A stretch of DNA of 64,000 nucleotides. It comes from Saccharopolyspora erythraea NRRL 2338. GTDB taxonomy: Bacteria; Actinomycetota; Actinomycetes; Mycobacteriales; Pseudonocardiaceae. The stretch covers positions 3,337,584-3,401,583 of the forward strand of contig NC_009142.1 in NCBI RefSeq assembly GCF_000062885.1, given 5' to 3'. Of this stretch, positions 50,564-62,704 are shown one piece after another. Position numbers and translations under genes: made by a program. The notes under the pieces were generated by a model. The model saw nothing but the letters and a program-made list of their open reading frames with translations, was not told the DNA's origin and ran no database searches. Positions within the stretch are counted from its first letter, which is position 1. The number at the start of each line of letters is the position of its first letter.

Positions 50564-50689
50564 AGCAGAACTCTATGGCTCCGCCTATGACTCCGGGCGA
50601 TCTTCCGCTGCCAGACTTCCCGCGGCGCAGGCACTTTTCCGGCCTCCGGCCGCGGATCGCGCGGCGAACCCGGGACGTGCGAGCGCCGG

Positions 50690-52675
50690 TTGGAGGCCCG
50701 CGCCGGGCCGTCGCCATCCTGGGAGGTACACCGTGCTGTTGAAACGCTTGCGCGCCAGGTACGACAGGCACCTGTCGCCGGTGCGGGTCGCTGGCCGCGT
50801 CTGCTCGTCCTCGCCGTGTCAGCGCTCGTCACGGCCACCGCCGCGCCGGCTTCAGTGACCGCCGCACCGCAAGCGGCGATCGACCCCGGCCCCGCCGTCG
50901 CGCGGACGGCGCCGAACCGGACCTGGCTGCCGCCCGAGGAACGACCGCCGCGTTCGGCCGACACCGCCGCGCTGCGACGTGAACACGACGACCCGGTGCA
51001 GAGCCCGCCGCGACCGTCGACGCACGCAGCCGACGAGCCGATGGCCTGCGATCCGGCGAACTTCACCGGCAACACCGGCGCCGAGCTCGTGCGCCAGATC
51101 CGGGCCGTCCCGACCGAATGCATCAACACGCTGTTCCGGTTGACGGGCAGCGATGCCCACGGCGCCTTCCGCGAGGAGCAGATGGTGACCGTCGCCAACG
51201 CCTACCGCGACAACGCCCTCGGCTACCCCGGGGACAACAGCACCGCCACCGCGCAACTCGTGCTGTACCTGCGCGCGGGCTACTACGCGCAGTGGAACCG
51301 GCCCGACGTGGTGGGGGAGTACGGGCCGGCGCTCAAGAGCGCGATCCAGGGCGCCTTGGACGCGTTCTTCGCCAATCCCCGCTCCGGCACCGTCAGCGAC
51401 GCCAACGGCGAGGTGCTGGCCGAGTCGGTGACGCTCATCGACAGCTCGCAGGAGAACGCCCGCTATCTGGCCGTCGTCCAGCGGTTGCTTTCCGACTACA
51501 ACAGTTCCTACGACCAGTACTGGTGGATGGTCAACGCGGTCAACAACGTCTACACGGTGCTGTTCCGCGGGCACCAGCTCCCCGAGTTCGTCGACGCGGT
51601 GCAGGCCGATCCCGCCGTGCTGGCGGTCCTGCGCGGTTTCGCGCTGGAGCACCTCGACCTGCTCGGCACCGAGCGCGCGTACCTGACCTCCAACGCCGGC
51701 CGCGAGCTGGCGCGCTTCCTACAGCACGAAGCGATGCGACCGACCGTGCGGCCGATGGTCCGGGAGCTGCTGGGCCGCAGTGAGATGACCGGGCCGACCG
51801 CGGCGCTGTGGGTCGGGGTGGCCGAGATGACCGACGCCCACGACCGGGAGAACTGCGCCGAGTACGGGACCTGCGACCTGCAACGGCGGCTGGCCGATGC
51901 CGTGCTGACCGTCCGGCACACCTGCTCCCCGAGCATCGCGGTCCGGGCGCAGCAGATGACCGCCGGGGAACTGGAAGCGACCTGCACCAGCCTGATCGGT
52001 CAGGACGCCTTCTTCCACGACAAGGTCCAGGACGGCGGCAGGCCAGTCGCCGACGACAACAACACCACGGTCGAGGTCGTCGCCTTCGACTCCAGCGCCG
52101 ACTACCAGACCTACGCGGGCGCCGTCTTCGGCATCGACACCAACAACGGTGGCATGTACCTGGAAGGCGACCCGGCCGCGCCCGGCAACCAGCCGAGGTT
52201 CATCGCCTACGAGGCCGAATGGCAGCGCCCGCAGTTCGCGATCTGGAACCTCAACCACGAGTACACCCACTACCTCGACGGCCGCTTCGACATGTACGGC
52301 GACTTCGCCGAGTCCACGAGCACGCCGACCGTGTGGTGGCTGGAGGGGATCGGCGAGTACATCTCCTACTCCTACCGCGATCTGCCCTACCAGGAGGCGA
52401 TCGAGGAGGCGGGCAGGCACACCTACCCGCTCAGCGAGCTGTGGAACACCACCTACGACGCCGACACCGCGCGCGTCTACCGCTGGGGCTACCTGGCCGT
52501 CCGGTACATGGCCGAGCGGCATCCGGCGGAGCTGGCATCGGTCCTCGGCCACCACCGCACGGGTGACTGGCAGGCCGCGCGGGACCTGCTGACCCGCACC
52601 ATCGGGACGAGCTTCGACCAGGACTGGCACACCTGGCTGGACCAGTGCGCCGCGGGAGCCTGCGCCCGGCCCTGA
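50690..52675 (+). CDS. Secreted M9 (collagenase-type) metallopeptidase with an apparent 5' frameshift
   Basis: 661 aa as an uninterrupted frame, but that frame has only a TTG start (50690). A better start, GTG 50733 behind GGGAGG, is in another frame and encodes M-L-L-K-R-L-R-A-R-Y-D-R-H; the hydrophobic signal core (R-L-L-V-L-A-V-S-A-L-V-T-A-T) is in the long frame, so one base seems missing near 50775-50800. The mature protein has a short Pro/Arg-rich propeptide, a helical activator-like domain, and zinc motif HEYTH near residue 523 with downstream Glu in WWLEGIGEY near 551. No PKD or collagen-binding domain follows, so it is the short form. A secreted protease of collagen or similar proteins. 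Confidence 0.85.
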   Translation: MEARAGPSPSWEVHRAVETLARQVRQAPVAGAGRWPRLLVLAVSALVTATAAPASVTAAPQAAIDPGPAVARTAPNRTWLPPEERPPRSADTAALRREHDDPVQSPPRPSTHAADEPMACDPANFTGNTGAELVRQIRAVPTECINTLFRLTGSDAHGAFREEQMVTVANAYRDNALGYPGDNSTATAQLVLYLRAGYYAQWNRPDVVGEYGPALKSAIQGALDAFFANPRSGTVSDANGEVLAESVTLIDSSQENARYLAVVQRLLSDYNSSYDQYWWMVNAVNNVYTVLFRGHQLPEFVDAVQADPAVLAVLRGFALEHLDLLGTERAYLTSNAGRELARFLQHEAMRPTVRPMVRELLGRSEMTGPTAALWVGVAEMTDAHDRENCAEYGTCDLQRRLADAVLTVRHTCSPSIAVRAQQMTAGELEATCTSLIGQDAFFHDKVQDGGRPVADDNNTTVEVVAFDSSADYQTYAGAVFGIDTNNGGMYLEGDPAAPGNQPRFIAYEAEWQRPQFAIWNLNHEYTHYLDGRFDMYGDFAESTSTPTVWWLEGIGEYISYSYRDLPYQEAIEEAGRHTYPLSELWNTTYDADTARVYRWGYLAVRYMAERHPAELASVLGHHRTGDWQAARDLLTRTIGTSFDQDWHTWLDQCAAGACARP

Positions 52676-52682
52676 CGACACC

Positions 52683-52718
52683 GCCCTGCCGGTCGGCCGC
52701 GGAGCCGACCGGCAGGGC
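52683..52718. terminator. Perfect 15-bp hairpin between convergent genes
   Basis: GCCCTGCCGGTCGGC (52683-52697), 6-nt loop, then the exact complement (52704-52718). It lies 7 bp from both stop codons and should end transcription in both directions. Confidence 0.85.
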
Positions 52719-52725
52719 TACGCGC

Positions 52726-53544
52726 TCAGCGGAACGAACCGGCGTTCTCCTCGGCCCACCGGGCGAAGGTCCGCGCCGGACGCCCGGTGACCCGCTCGAC
52801 CGTCGGCACGACGGTGTAGGCCGCGGGCGGCGGATCGGCGTGCCAGGCGATGACGAAGTCGACCACCTCCTCGGCGGCGCCCGTCGCGAGCAACCGCTCG
52901 CGGGCCCGCTCCCGGCTCAGCTCCTCGTAGCCGAACGGCCTGCCCAGCGCGGAGGACAGGACGCGGACCCGGTCCGGCACGGTCAGCGCCTCCGGACCGG
53001 TCAGCACGTACTCCTGACCGGCGTGCCCGTCCTCGGTAAGCGCCCTCGCCGCCACGGCGCCGACATCGCCCTCGTGCACCAGCGCGTTCCGCACCTGCGC
53101 GAACGGCTCCCGGACCACGCCTTGCGAACGCACCGACTCCGCCCAGCCCAGCGCGTTGGACATGAACTCGACCGGTTGCAGCGAGGTCCACCCCAGCCCG
53201 CTCGCGGCCACGGCTTCCTCCACGGGGCCGCGCCGGCCGCTCCACAGCATCGTCACGCGGCGGACTCCCGCCTGCTCGGCCAGCCGTGCGAGCTCCGGTC
53301 CGCTGCGCAGCGCGGTGCCGTCCGCGCCGTCGAAGGTGATCAGGTGCATCGCGGTAACACCGGCCAGTGCGGGCGCGAGCGTCGCGGGCTCGGACAGGTC
53401 GCCCGCCACCACCTCCACCTCTCCGGGCAGCTTCGCGGCGGCCGGGTTGCGGGACAGGGCGCGCACCTGATGTCCGCCGCGGCTCAGTTCGTCCACCACG
53501 TGGCGACCGACGTTGCCGGTGGCTCCGGTGACCAGGATCGTCAT
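52726..53544 (-). CDS. NmrA-like atypical SDR (NAD(P)H-binding)
   Basis: 272 aa. N-terminal Rossmann motif MTILVTGATGNVGRHVV, then A-L-S-R-N-P near 30 and V-V-A-G-D-L near 46. No Tyr-x-x-x-Lys catalytic pair at the expected place (about residue 130), so it is an NmrA/QOR2-type sensor or reductase rather than a classical dehydrogenase. Followed by a convergent terminator; its promoter region carries an ATTTGC/GCAAAT inverted repeat. Confidence 0.88.
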   Translation of the reverse strand: MTILVTGATGNVGRHVVDELSRGGHQVRALSRNPAAAKLPGEVEVVAGDLSEPATLAPALAGVTAMHLITFDGADGTALRSGPELARLAEQAGVRRVTMLWSGRRGPVEEAVAASGLGWTSLQPVEFMSNALGWAESVRSQGVVREPFAQVRNALVHEGDVGAVAARALTEDGHAGQEYVLTGPEALTVPDRVRVLSSALGRPFGYEELSRERARERLLATGAAEEVVDFVIAWHADPPPAAYTVVPTVERVTGRPARTFARWAEENAGSFR

Positions 53545-53610
53545 GCCTTTCCTCCCGTTGCAGGGGTTCCGGGCGCGACGCTATTTCTTCGAGTCAGGTG
53601 GAGGTCAAAC

Positions 53611-53635
53611 ATTTGCCGGCGCCACCATTGCAAAT
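53611..53635. promoter_or_regulatory. Inverted repeat ATTTGC-N13-GCAAAT upstream of the SDR gene
   Basis: Perfect 6-bp arms in an unusually AT-rich patch 67-91 bp upstream of the SDR start. A TTGACC (minus strand) lies just inside, so this may be promoter plus operator. Confidence 0.4.
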
Positions 53636-53665
53636 CGTGTGGTGCACCCGGAGGCAGGCGTTTGC

Positions 53666-54448
53666 TCACTCCGGGCTTTCGAAGGAGCCGTGACGCCCGG
53701 CGCCCTCGGCGAAGCGGGCCGCTCCGTCGAGGCCGTCGCCCGACAGCGACGCCATGCCCCGGGCGAACTCGTCGGCCATCGCGGCCCGCTCGTCGAGACC
53801 TTCCTGCTCCAGCAGGGACATCCGGTCGTTGCGCATGCAGGGCTGGGGGAATCCCGCGATCTGCCGGGCGAGGCGCTGCGCCTCCGGCAACGCCTGCCCG
53901 GCCGCGACCACGCGGTTCGCGAGCCCGATCCGCAGCGCCTCGGCCGCGTCGACCGGCCGTCCGGTGAGCACCAGGTCCATCGCGGTGCCCGCCCCGACCA
54001 GCCGGGGCAGCCGGACGGTGCCGCCGTCGACGAGCGGCACGCCCCAGCGGCGGCAGAACACGCCGAAGACCGCGGTCTCGTCGGCCACCCGCAGGTCCGC
54101 CCACAGCGCCAGCTCCAGCCCGCCCGCCACGGCGTGCCCGGCGACGGCGGCGATCACCGGTTTCGACAGCCGCATCCGGGACACGCCCATCGGCCCGTCA
54201 CCGTCCGGGGCGAGCCGGTTGCCCCGCCCGGCGCTGATCGCCTTCAGGTCCGCACCCGAGCAGAAGGTCCCGCCCTCGCCGTGCAGCACGGCCACCGAAG
54301 CCTCTTCGTCGGCGTCGAAGGCCCGGAAAGCGGCCGCGAGCGCCTCGGCCGCGTCCCGGTCGACGGCGTTGCGGACCTCGGGACGGTTCAGGCTGATCGT
54401 TGTCACCGCGCTCTCGCGGTGGACCAGCACGGGCTCCTCGGAGGCCAT
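53666..54448 (-). CDS. Enoyl-CoA hydratase/isomerase family protein
   Basis: 260 aa. Crotonase signatures: N-R-P-E-V-R-N-A-V near residue 21, oxyanion-hole G-E-G-G-T-F-C-S-G-A-D-L-K near 57 and A-V-A-G-H-A-V-A-G-G-L-E-L-A-L near 100. Of the two catalytic Glu of true hydratases, Asp/Val-Asp-Gly-Gly occur instead near 138 (W-G-V-P-L-V-D-G-G), so it may be another crotonase activity. It lies 30 bp downstream of the acyl-CoA dehydrogenase gene, in the same operon. Confidence 0.92.
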   Translation of the reverse strand: MASEEPVLVHRESAVTTISLNRPEVRNAVDRDAAEALAAAFRAFDADEEASVAVLHGEGGTFCSGADLKAISAGRGNRLAPDGDGPMGVSRMRLSKPVIAAVAGHAVAGGLELALWADLRVADETAVFGVFCRRWGVPLVDGGTVRLPRLVGAGTAMDLVLTGRPVDAAEALRIGLANRVVAAGQALPEAQRLARQIAGFPQPCMRNDRMSLLEQEGLDERAAMADEFARGMASLSGDGLDGAARFAEGAGRHGSFESPE

Positions 54449-54478
54449 GGCGGTCCCTTCGTCCGATGTGGATGGTCG

Positions 54479-56122
54479 TCAGATTTCTCCTGCGGTGGCG
54501 GGGCGAGCACGGCGCAGGATGGCGGCGGTGTCGACCCCGCGCGGCAGCGTGCCGAACGCGACCCCCCAGTCCCCGTCGAGCCTGGAGGCGCAGAAGGCGT
54601 CGGCGACCGCCGGGTTGCCATGCCGGTGCAGCAGCGAGCCCTGCAGCACCACGGCCATCAGCTCCACGACCCGGCGGGCCCGGTACTGCGCGTCCTCGAG
54701 GTCACCGAGTTCCTTGCGCACCGACGCGATCGCGCGGTCCAGCCGCCCGTCGGCACCCGCCGCCTGCTCGACCTCGGTGAAGTAGGCCTGCACCGACTCA
54801 GGCTGCTTGGCCATGGCCCGCAGCGCGTCCAGCGCGGCCACGTTGCCCGAGCCCTCCCAGATCGAGGCCAGCGGCGACTCCCGGTACAGCCTCGGCATGC
54901 CGGACTCCTCGACGTAGCCGTTGCCACCCAGGCACTCCAGCGCCTCCGCCGCGTGGGCGGGCGCGCGCTTGCACACCCAGTACTTGGTGACCGCCAGACC
55001 GATCCGGCGGAAGCTCTCCTCGCCGTCGTCACCGGCCGCGGCGCGATCGACCGCGCCCGCCAGCCGCATCCCCGCCACGGTCGCGGCCTCGGCCTCCACC
55101 GCCAGGTCGGCCAGCACGTTGGTCATCAGCGGCTGGTCGACCAGCCGGTCCCCGAACGCCCGGCGGTGGGTGGCGTGGTGCACCGCCTGGACCACGCCCT
55201 GGCGCATGCCGGCGGCCGAGGCCACGGCGCAGTCGAGCCTGGTCAGGTTGACCATCCGGATGATGGTCGCCACGCCGCGGCCTTCCTCGCCGACCAGCCA
55301 TCCGCGCGCATCCTCGTACTCGATCTCGGAGGAGGCGTTGGAGCGGTTGCCGAGCTTGTCCTTCAGCCGCTGCAACCGGATCGCGTTGCGCGTGCCGTCG
55401 GGCAGCACCCTGGGCAGCAGGAAGCACGACAGACCGCCCGGGGCCTGGGCCAGGGTCAGGAAGACGTCCGACATCGGCGCCGAGGTGAACCACTTGTGCC
55501 CGGTCAGCGTGTAGGTGCCGTCACCGGCCGGAACGGCGCGGGTCGTGTTGACGCGGACGTCGGAGCCGCCCTGCTTCTCGGTCATGGACATGCCCGCGAT
55601 CAATCCGCGCTTGCCGGCCGGCTCGCGCAGGCCGAAGTCGTAGACGGGAGCGGCGAGCAACGGTTCGTACAGTTCGGCGAGCTCGGGTGCGGCGCGCAGG
55701 GCGGGGACGGCCGCGTAGGTCATCGAGATCGGGCACAGGTGCCCGGGATCGGTCTGCCCCCACACGTACATCTTCGCGGCCCTGGCCACGTGGGCGCCGG
55801 GACGCTCCTGCCGCCACGGTGCGGCGTGCAGGCCGTTGGTCACCGCGACGTCCATCAGGTCGTGCCAGTGCGGGTGGAAGTCGACCTCGTCGACGCGGTG
55901 GCCGTAGCGGTCGTGGGTGCGCAGCACCGGCGGATACTGCTCGGCCAGTCGAGCCCATTCCTGAACCCGGGCGCTGCCGGCGAGCGTGCCGAGAGCGTGC
56001 AGCTCCTCCTCGGCCCAGGCCGCGCCTTCCCGGCGCAGGCCCTCCAGCAGCGCCGGATCGCCGGCGACATCGTGGTCCACCAGCGGTGGGACCTGGTTGG
56101 TGACCTCATGCGTGACGGGCAT
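54479..56122 (-). CDS. Acyl-CoA dehydrogenase, AidB-like
   Basis: 547 aa, the longer AidB-type length rather than the 380 of classical enzymes. FAD-binding motifs M-T-E-K-Q-G-G-S-D-V near residue 178 and G-H-K-W-F-T-S-A-P near 207; the C-terminal half has E-C-L-G-G-N-G-Y-V-E-E near 390 and S-I-W-E-G-S-G-N near 410, typical of AidB/isovaleryl-type proteins. The first 17 bp overlap the end of the TetR gene. Could be an alkylation-response AidB homolog or a catabolic dehydrogenase; pairing with an enoyl-CoA hydratase favours the latter. Confidence 0.92.
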   Translation of the reverse strand: MPVTHEVTNQVPPLVDHDVAGDPALLEGLRREGAAWAEEELHALGTLAGSARVQEWARLAEQYPPVLRTHDRYGHRVDEVDFHPHWHDLMDVAVTNGLHAAPWRQERPGAHVARAAKMYVWGQTDPGHLCPISMTYAAVPALRAAPELAELYEPLLAAPVYDFGLREPAGKRGLIAGMSMTEKQGGSDVRVNTTRAVPAGDGTYTLTGHKWFTSAPMSDVFLTLAQAPGGLSCFLLPRVLPDGTRNAIRLQRLKDKLGNRSNASSEIEYEDARGWLVGEEGRGVATIIRMVNLTRLDCAVASAAGMRQGVVQAVHHATHRRAFGDRLVDQPLMTNVLADLAVEAEAATVAGMRLAGAVDRAAAGDDGEESFRRIGLAVTKYWVCKRAPAHAAEALECLGGNGYVEESGMPRLYRESPLASIWEGSGNVAALDALRAMAKQPESVQAYFTEVEQAAGADGRLDRAIASVRKELGDLEDAQYRARRVVELMAVVLQGSLLHRHGNPAVADAFCASRLDGDWGVAFGTLPRGVDTAAILRRARPATAGEI

Positions 56123-56717
56123 CGGCGACTCCTAGCGCTCGCAGGGTGAAGGTGACCAGGGCGGGGATCGTGTCCGGGCCGGAGGCACCCTCGGCCAGCG
56201 GGCCCACCAGGGCCTCCGCCCCGGCGCCCACCAGGGCCGCCGCCGTGACCTGGGGGTCCTGCGCGGGCAGGACGCCGCGGTCGACGCCCTCGGCGATGTG
56301 CTCGGCGAAGACGTCGCGGAACGCCCGGCGGAACACCAGCCGCTCGGCGTCGACGGCCGGGTCCACCGGCTCGGCCAGCAGCGCGTAGGCCAGCCGGGGA
56401 GCTTTGAGCGCCCGAGCGGCGAAGGTCTCGATCACCGCGACGATGCGCTGGACCAGGTCACCGGGCCGCCGGGACGCCTCGGCCACCGCCGCGACCTCGC
56501 GCGAGACCACGGTGCGGAACAGCTCGGCGGCCAGCTCGGCCTTGCTGGGGAAGTGGCGGTACACGCTGCCGGTGGCGATCCCCGCCTCCGCCGCCACCGC
56601 GGCCATCGAGCACCCGGCGTAGCCCCGCTCGGCGAGCAGGCCGACCGCGGCATCGAGGACGACCTGGCGCTGGGCGTCCATGCGGGCCTGCACGGCCGGG
56701 GTGCGTCGATAGGGCAC
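56106..56717 (-). CDS. TetR-family transcriptional regulator
   Basis: 203 aa. HTH: I-L-D-A-A-type start (V-V-L-D-A-A-V-G-L-L-A-E-R-G-Y), then M-A-A-V-A-A-E-A-G-I-A-T-G-S-V-Y-R-H-F-P-S-K-A-E-L. It is first in the operon and its stop overlaps the acyl-CoA dehydrogenase, so it probably represses its own operon in response to an acyl-CoA or related ligand. A GTGAA/TTCAC dyad lies just upstream. Confidence 0.93.
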   Translation of the reverse strand: MPYRRTPAVQARMDAQRQVVLDAAVGLLAERGYAGCSMAAVAAEAGIATGSVYRHFPSKAELAAELFRTVVSREVAAVAEASRRPGDLVQRIVAVIETFAARALKAPRLAYALLAEPVDPAVDAERLVFRRAFRDVFAEHIAEGVDRGVLPAQDPQVTAAALVGAGAEALVGPLAEGASGPDTIPALVTFTLRALGVADARHA

Positions 56718-57038
56718 GCGAAGGAGTGAACCACCGATTCATCACTTCACGCAATGGTCCGCCGACCCTGGGTGCCGTGGGTCTTTTCGGCCTTGGCGAA
56801 CGATCCGCGCGAGGCGTTTCCCTCGGAGGGGATTACGCGCCGCTCATCAGCACCACCCGCGTCGGTCGGGCTCTTCCGGCCCGGCGGCGGATACCCACGA
56901 AGCCGTTGACGTCCAGCGGCTCCGCAAGGGCTACGGCACCCTCGGCGAGCAGATCGGCTGCGAAACCGAACGCATGGGCGCCAGCGCCCCAGGCCGTTGC
57001 TCGCTGCCGAGGACGGCGATGGCCGCTACTCTGCCGTG
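56718..57038. other. Intergenic region between TetR and SnoaL-like genes
   Basis: 321 bp. The first 35 bp are the TetR promoter. Around 56896-56945 one plus-strand frame reads H-E-A-V-D-V-Q-R-L-R-K-G-Y-G-T-L, which resembles the opening strand of an ABC transporter ATPase, but the frame then degenerates and there is no Walker A. Otherwise nothing recognised. Confidence 0.35.
56726..56750. promoter_or_regulatory. Candidate TetR operator GTGAA...TTCAC
   Basis: GTGAA and TTCAC arms flank an inner TGAA-N7-TTCA dyad, 9-33 bp upstream of the TetR start. Typical position for autoregulation. Confidence 0.4.
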
Positions 57039-57449
57039 ATGACCAGCCCGCCGAGCCCGCACGCCTCCGACGACGCGGTGGCGAACGAGGTCGTGGCGGT
57101 CGCCGACGACTGGGCGGTCGCGATCGTGTCCAACGACGCCGCCCGCATCGGCGCCTTCATGGCCGAGGACTGGGTGGTCGTGTCGGAATCCGGCGTGTCG
57201 TCGAAGGCCGACTTCCTCGCGCTGGTCGACTCCGGCGACCTGAGGCACTCCGCGATGAGCAGGGTCGGCGCGGCGAGCGTCCGCGTCCACGGCGCCACGG
57301 CGGTGTACGCGGCGAGGGTGACAAGCACCGCCCACTACCGGGGCCGGCGCTTCGACGCCGACGAGTGGACCACCGACGTCTTCGTCCGGCACGAGGGCCG
57401 CTGGCTGTGCGTGCACAGCCACATCACACCCGCTGCGCAGGACGGATGA
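57039..57449 (+). CDS. SnoaL/DUF4440-like NTF2-fold protein
   Basis: 136 aa from ATG 57039. Cone-like NTF2 fold suggested by W-A-V-A-I-V-S-N-D-A-A-R-I-G-A-F-M-A-E-D-W-V near the N terminus and the closing W-T-T-D-V-F-V-R-H-E-G-R-W-L-C-V-H-S-H. Such proteins range from ketosteroid-isomerase-like enzymes to ligand binders with no known reaction. Stands alone. Confidence 0.85.
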   Translation: MTSPPSPHASDDAVANEVVAVADDWAVAIVSNDAARIGAFMAEDWVVVSESGVSSKADFLALVDSGDLRHSAMSRVGAASVRVHGATAVYAARVTSTAHYRGRRFDADEWTTDVFVRHEGRWLCVHSHITPAAQDG

Positions 57450-57721
57450 ACGCCCGCTAGCGCGGCTCCACTGAGGACGTTCGACTCCGCGGTCCTCCCG
57501 TCGCGGCGGGCGAAGGTCCGTCGGGCGGACGCGCGGCGCGTCGGTCCCGTTCCCGGTTTTCCCGACTCCACCGGCGGATTCTCACGTGGACGTCACGAAG
57601 GTCAAGATCTGTCTTCGATCAGGGTGAGTGCTGGTCCTGGTCGCCGCGCGCGTGCTTTGATCGCGCGAGGGAGCCCGAGCCGTGTTGGGAGACTCGCGGT
57701 GGAGCGGAGAAGGGGGATCCG

Positions 57722-59020
57722 ATGCGCGCGAATCCGGGTGCGGCGCCGGCGCGGTGGATCACGCGCTACCTGTTCGGGACCGTGGCGCGGGGCAGCGCGG
57801 CGCTGGCCGCCGACCTCGCTGTGGTGGCGGTGTTCTCGGCGACCCACGTGCTCGCCGTCGTTCTGGAACCGAGCGAGTCGGGCGAGTCGCAGTGGTGGCC
57901 GCTGCTGGTGAGCATCCCGGCCACCGCCGTGCTGCTCGGATGGCGGCGCATGCCGTGGCCGGCGTTGCTGGTCACCCTGAGCGCCACCGTGGCGCTCACC
58001 GCGGCGCACGCCTCGATCGGCGCGCTGAACCTGGTGATCCTCGTCGAGATGTACGCGGTCTGCCTGCGCACCTCGCTCGCGGGCGTGGTGCTGGCCGCGC
58101 TGGTCGCGATGGTCTACCCGGTGGTCGACGCGCTGGAGCTGCCGTTGGGCGAGGGATTCCTGCGGGTCTTCGGCGGGGCCGTCAACCTGGTGATGGTCAT
58201 CGGCTGGGGCCGGGCGATGCGGGTGGCGCTGCGGCGCGAGCGCCAGCTCGAGCACACCGTGGTGCTGCTCGACGAGGCCCGCGACCAGATCGCCGCCGAC
58301 GCGGCGGTGGTCGAGCGCGCCCGCATCGCGCGCGAGTTCCACGACGTGGTCTCCCACAACCTCTCGGTGGTCGCGCTGCGCGCCGGGGTGGCCCGCGCCG
58401 TAATGGAACGCGACCCCGACCACGCCCGCGGCACGCTGCGGGAGCTGGAGGAGACCTCGCGTTCGGCGCTGGACGAGATGCGCAACGTGCTCACCGCCTT
58501 CCGCGAAGGAGCGGTGGCGCCACCGCACGCCGGGCCGGCGCCGGGTGAGCTGGAGGAGGCCGAGCGCCAGCCCGCGCCGAGCCTGGACCGCGTCGACCTG
58601 CTGATCGACCGGGTGCGCAGCGCCGGGGTCTCCTGGCGGCTGGAGCGCCGCGGCTCCGTGCGGGAGCTCGGGCCGGGCGTGGAGATGAACGCCTACCGGG
58701 TGGTGCAGGAGGGGATCACCAACGTGCTCAAGCACGCACCCGGCGGTAACGCCCGGGTGCTGCTGGAGTACGGCAACTCCTCCCTGCGGATCGAGGTGAC
58801 CAACCGCGACGCCAACGCCGCCGCGCCGCGTCCGCCCGGCGTCGACGCCCCGGCGCGGGCGGGCAACGGCCTGATCGGCCTGCGCGAGCGGGTCGCGCTG
58901 CTGGGCGGGTCGCTGACGGCCCACCCGGTTCCCGGCGGGTTCCACCTGGCCGCCGTGCTGCCGGTGAGCGAGACGCAGGCCGGCGAGGCGCAGGTGGGCG
59001 AGGCGCCGGACGCGCGGTGA
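57722..59020 (+). CDS. Orphan sensor histidine kinase (HisKA_3 type)
   Basis: 432 aa. Five or six membrane helices in the first 170 residues, then the dimerisation/phosphoacceptor motif ERARIAREFHDVVSHNLSVV near residue 197 with the phosphorylated His in F-H-D. The ATPase domain has N-A-Y-R-V-V-Q-E-G-I-T-N-V-L-K-H-A near 322 and G-N-G-L-I-G-L-R-E-R near 379. NarL/DesK-type kinases normally sit beside a LuxR-type response regulator; none adjoins here. The C terminus carries a short repeated G-E-A segment. Confidence 0.93.
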   Translation: MRANPGAAPARWITRYLFGTVARGSAALAADLAVVAVFSATHVLAVVLEPSESGESQWWPLLVSIPATAVLLGWRRMPWPALLVTLSATVALTAAHASIGALNLVILVEMYAVCLRTSLAGVVLAALVAMVYPVVDALELPLGEGFLRVFGGAVNLVMVIGWGRAMRVALRRERQLEHTVVLLDEARDQIAADAAVVERARIAREFHDVVSHNLSVVALRAGVARAVMERDPDHARGTLRELEETSRSALDEMRNVLTAFREGAVAPPHAGPAPGELEEAERQPAPSLDRVDLLIDRVRSAGVSWRLERRGSVRELGPGVEMNAYRVVQEGITNVLKHAPGGNARVLLEYGNSSLRIEVTNRDANAAAPRPPGVDAPARAGNGLIGLRERVALLGGSLTAHPVPGGFHLAAVLPVSETQAGEAQVGEAPDAR

Positions 59021-59033
59021 CGGCGTGCGCCCA

Positions 59034-59833
59034 TCAGCGCGGCGGGCCGTCGTGCGCCGCGCCACCGTCGTCTCCGGCCAGCGACCACGCCCGGTCGGCC
59101 GCACGGCGGGCGACCGCCACCAGGTGCCGCCAGTCGTCGGCGTCGATGCCCGGCGCCGGGCCCAGCAGCCGGAGCGCTTCCGGCATGCGCCCGCCGGGCT
59201 CGCGCGGGTGCGCGGCGATCGATGCGAGCGGCGCACCGGCGGTGAACAGCGAACCCGCCTCCATTTCCACGACTGGCAGCCCGTCGCTCACGGCGGGGGC
59301 CGGTGGCTCGCCGCTGCGCTCGGCGCGCAGTTCGGCGAGGAGGTGGTCGCGGTCGCGGCCGCGCAACCGGGTGAGCAGGAAGGGATCGTCGTCCAGCGCC
59401 GTCGCCAGGACGTAGTGCACCGCGGTGGCGTGGGCGCACGGGTGCGCCCTGCCCGAGCATCCGCACGTCGAGCCGAGCTCGTCCCGGCGCGGGAACAGCG
59501 GCACGCCGGCCTCGCCCAGCGTGTCGTCGACGTCCTCGGGCAACCGCCCTTCGAGCAGCGCGACGGCGTGCCGGAGCCGCCCCGCCAGTGCGGTGACCGC
59601 GGCGGCCCACTCGTCGTCGCCGAACACCGGCAGGTGCAGGCCGACGTCGTAGGTGCGGGAGCCGTCGCGCACGCGCGCGGTGACCGCACCCGCTACGACG
59701 GCCATGTCCTCGACGGCGCCCTTGCGGGCCAGCGAGCGTCCCTGCGGGAGCCGCGGGTTGGGGTAGGTGGCGCCCAGCGACTCCAGCGCGCGCCGCCAGC
59801 GCCGTCCCCACCAGGTCGCGCCGAACTCCGGCA

Positions 59834-59834
<1 letters not shown>
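59034..59834 (-). CDS. SWIM zinc-finger protein
   Basis: 266 aa from ATG 59834, whose first base overlaps the SNF2 stop (TGATG). N terminus F-G-A-T-W-W-G-R-R-W is typical of this family; the SWIM motif CGCSGRAHPCAHATAVHYVL is near residues 124-143. SWIM domains bind DNA or proteins, and in actinobacteria this protein is regularly encoded next to a SNF2 ATPase, as here. Function of the pair is not established. Confidence 0.92.

Positions 59835-62704
<2,870 letters not shown>

Noticed and set aside
53513-56149. 878-aa plus-strand open frame
   Set aside because: Antisense to the enoyl-CoA hydratase and acyl-CoA dehydrogenase genes; composition is that of a shadow frame.
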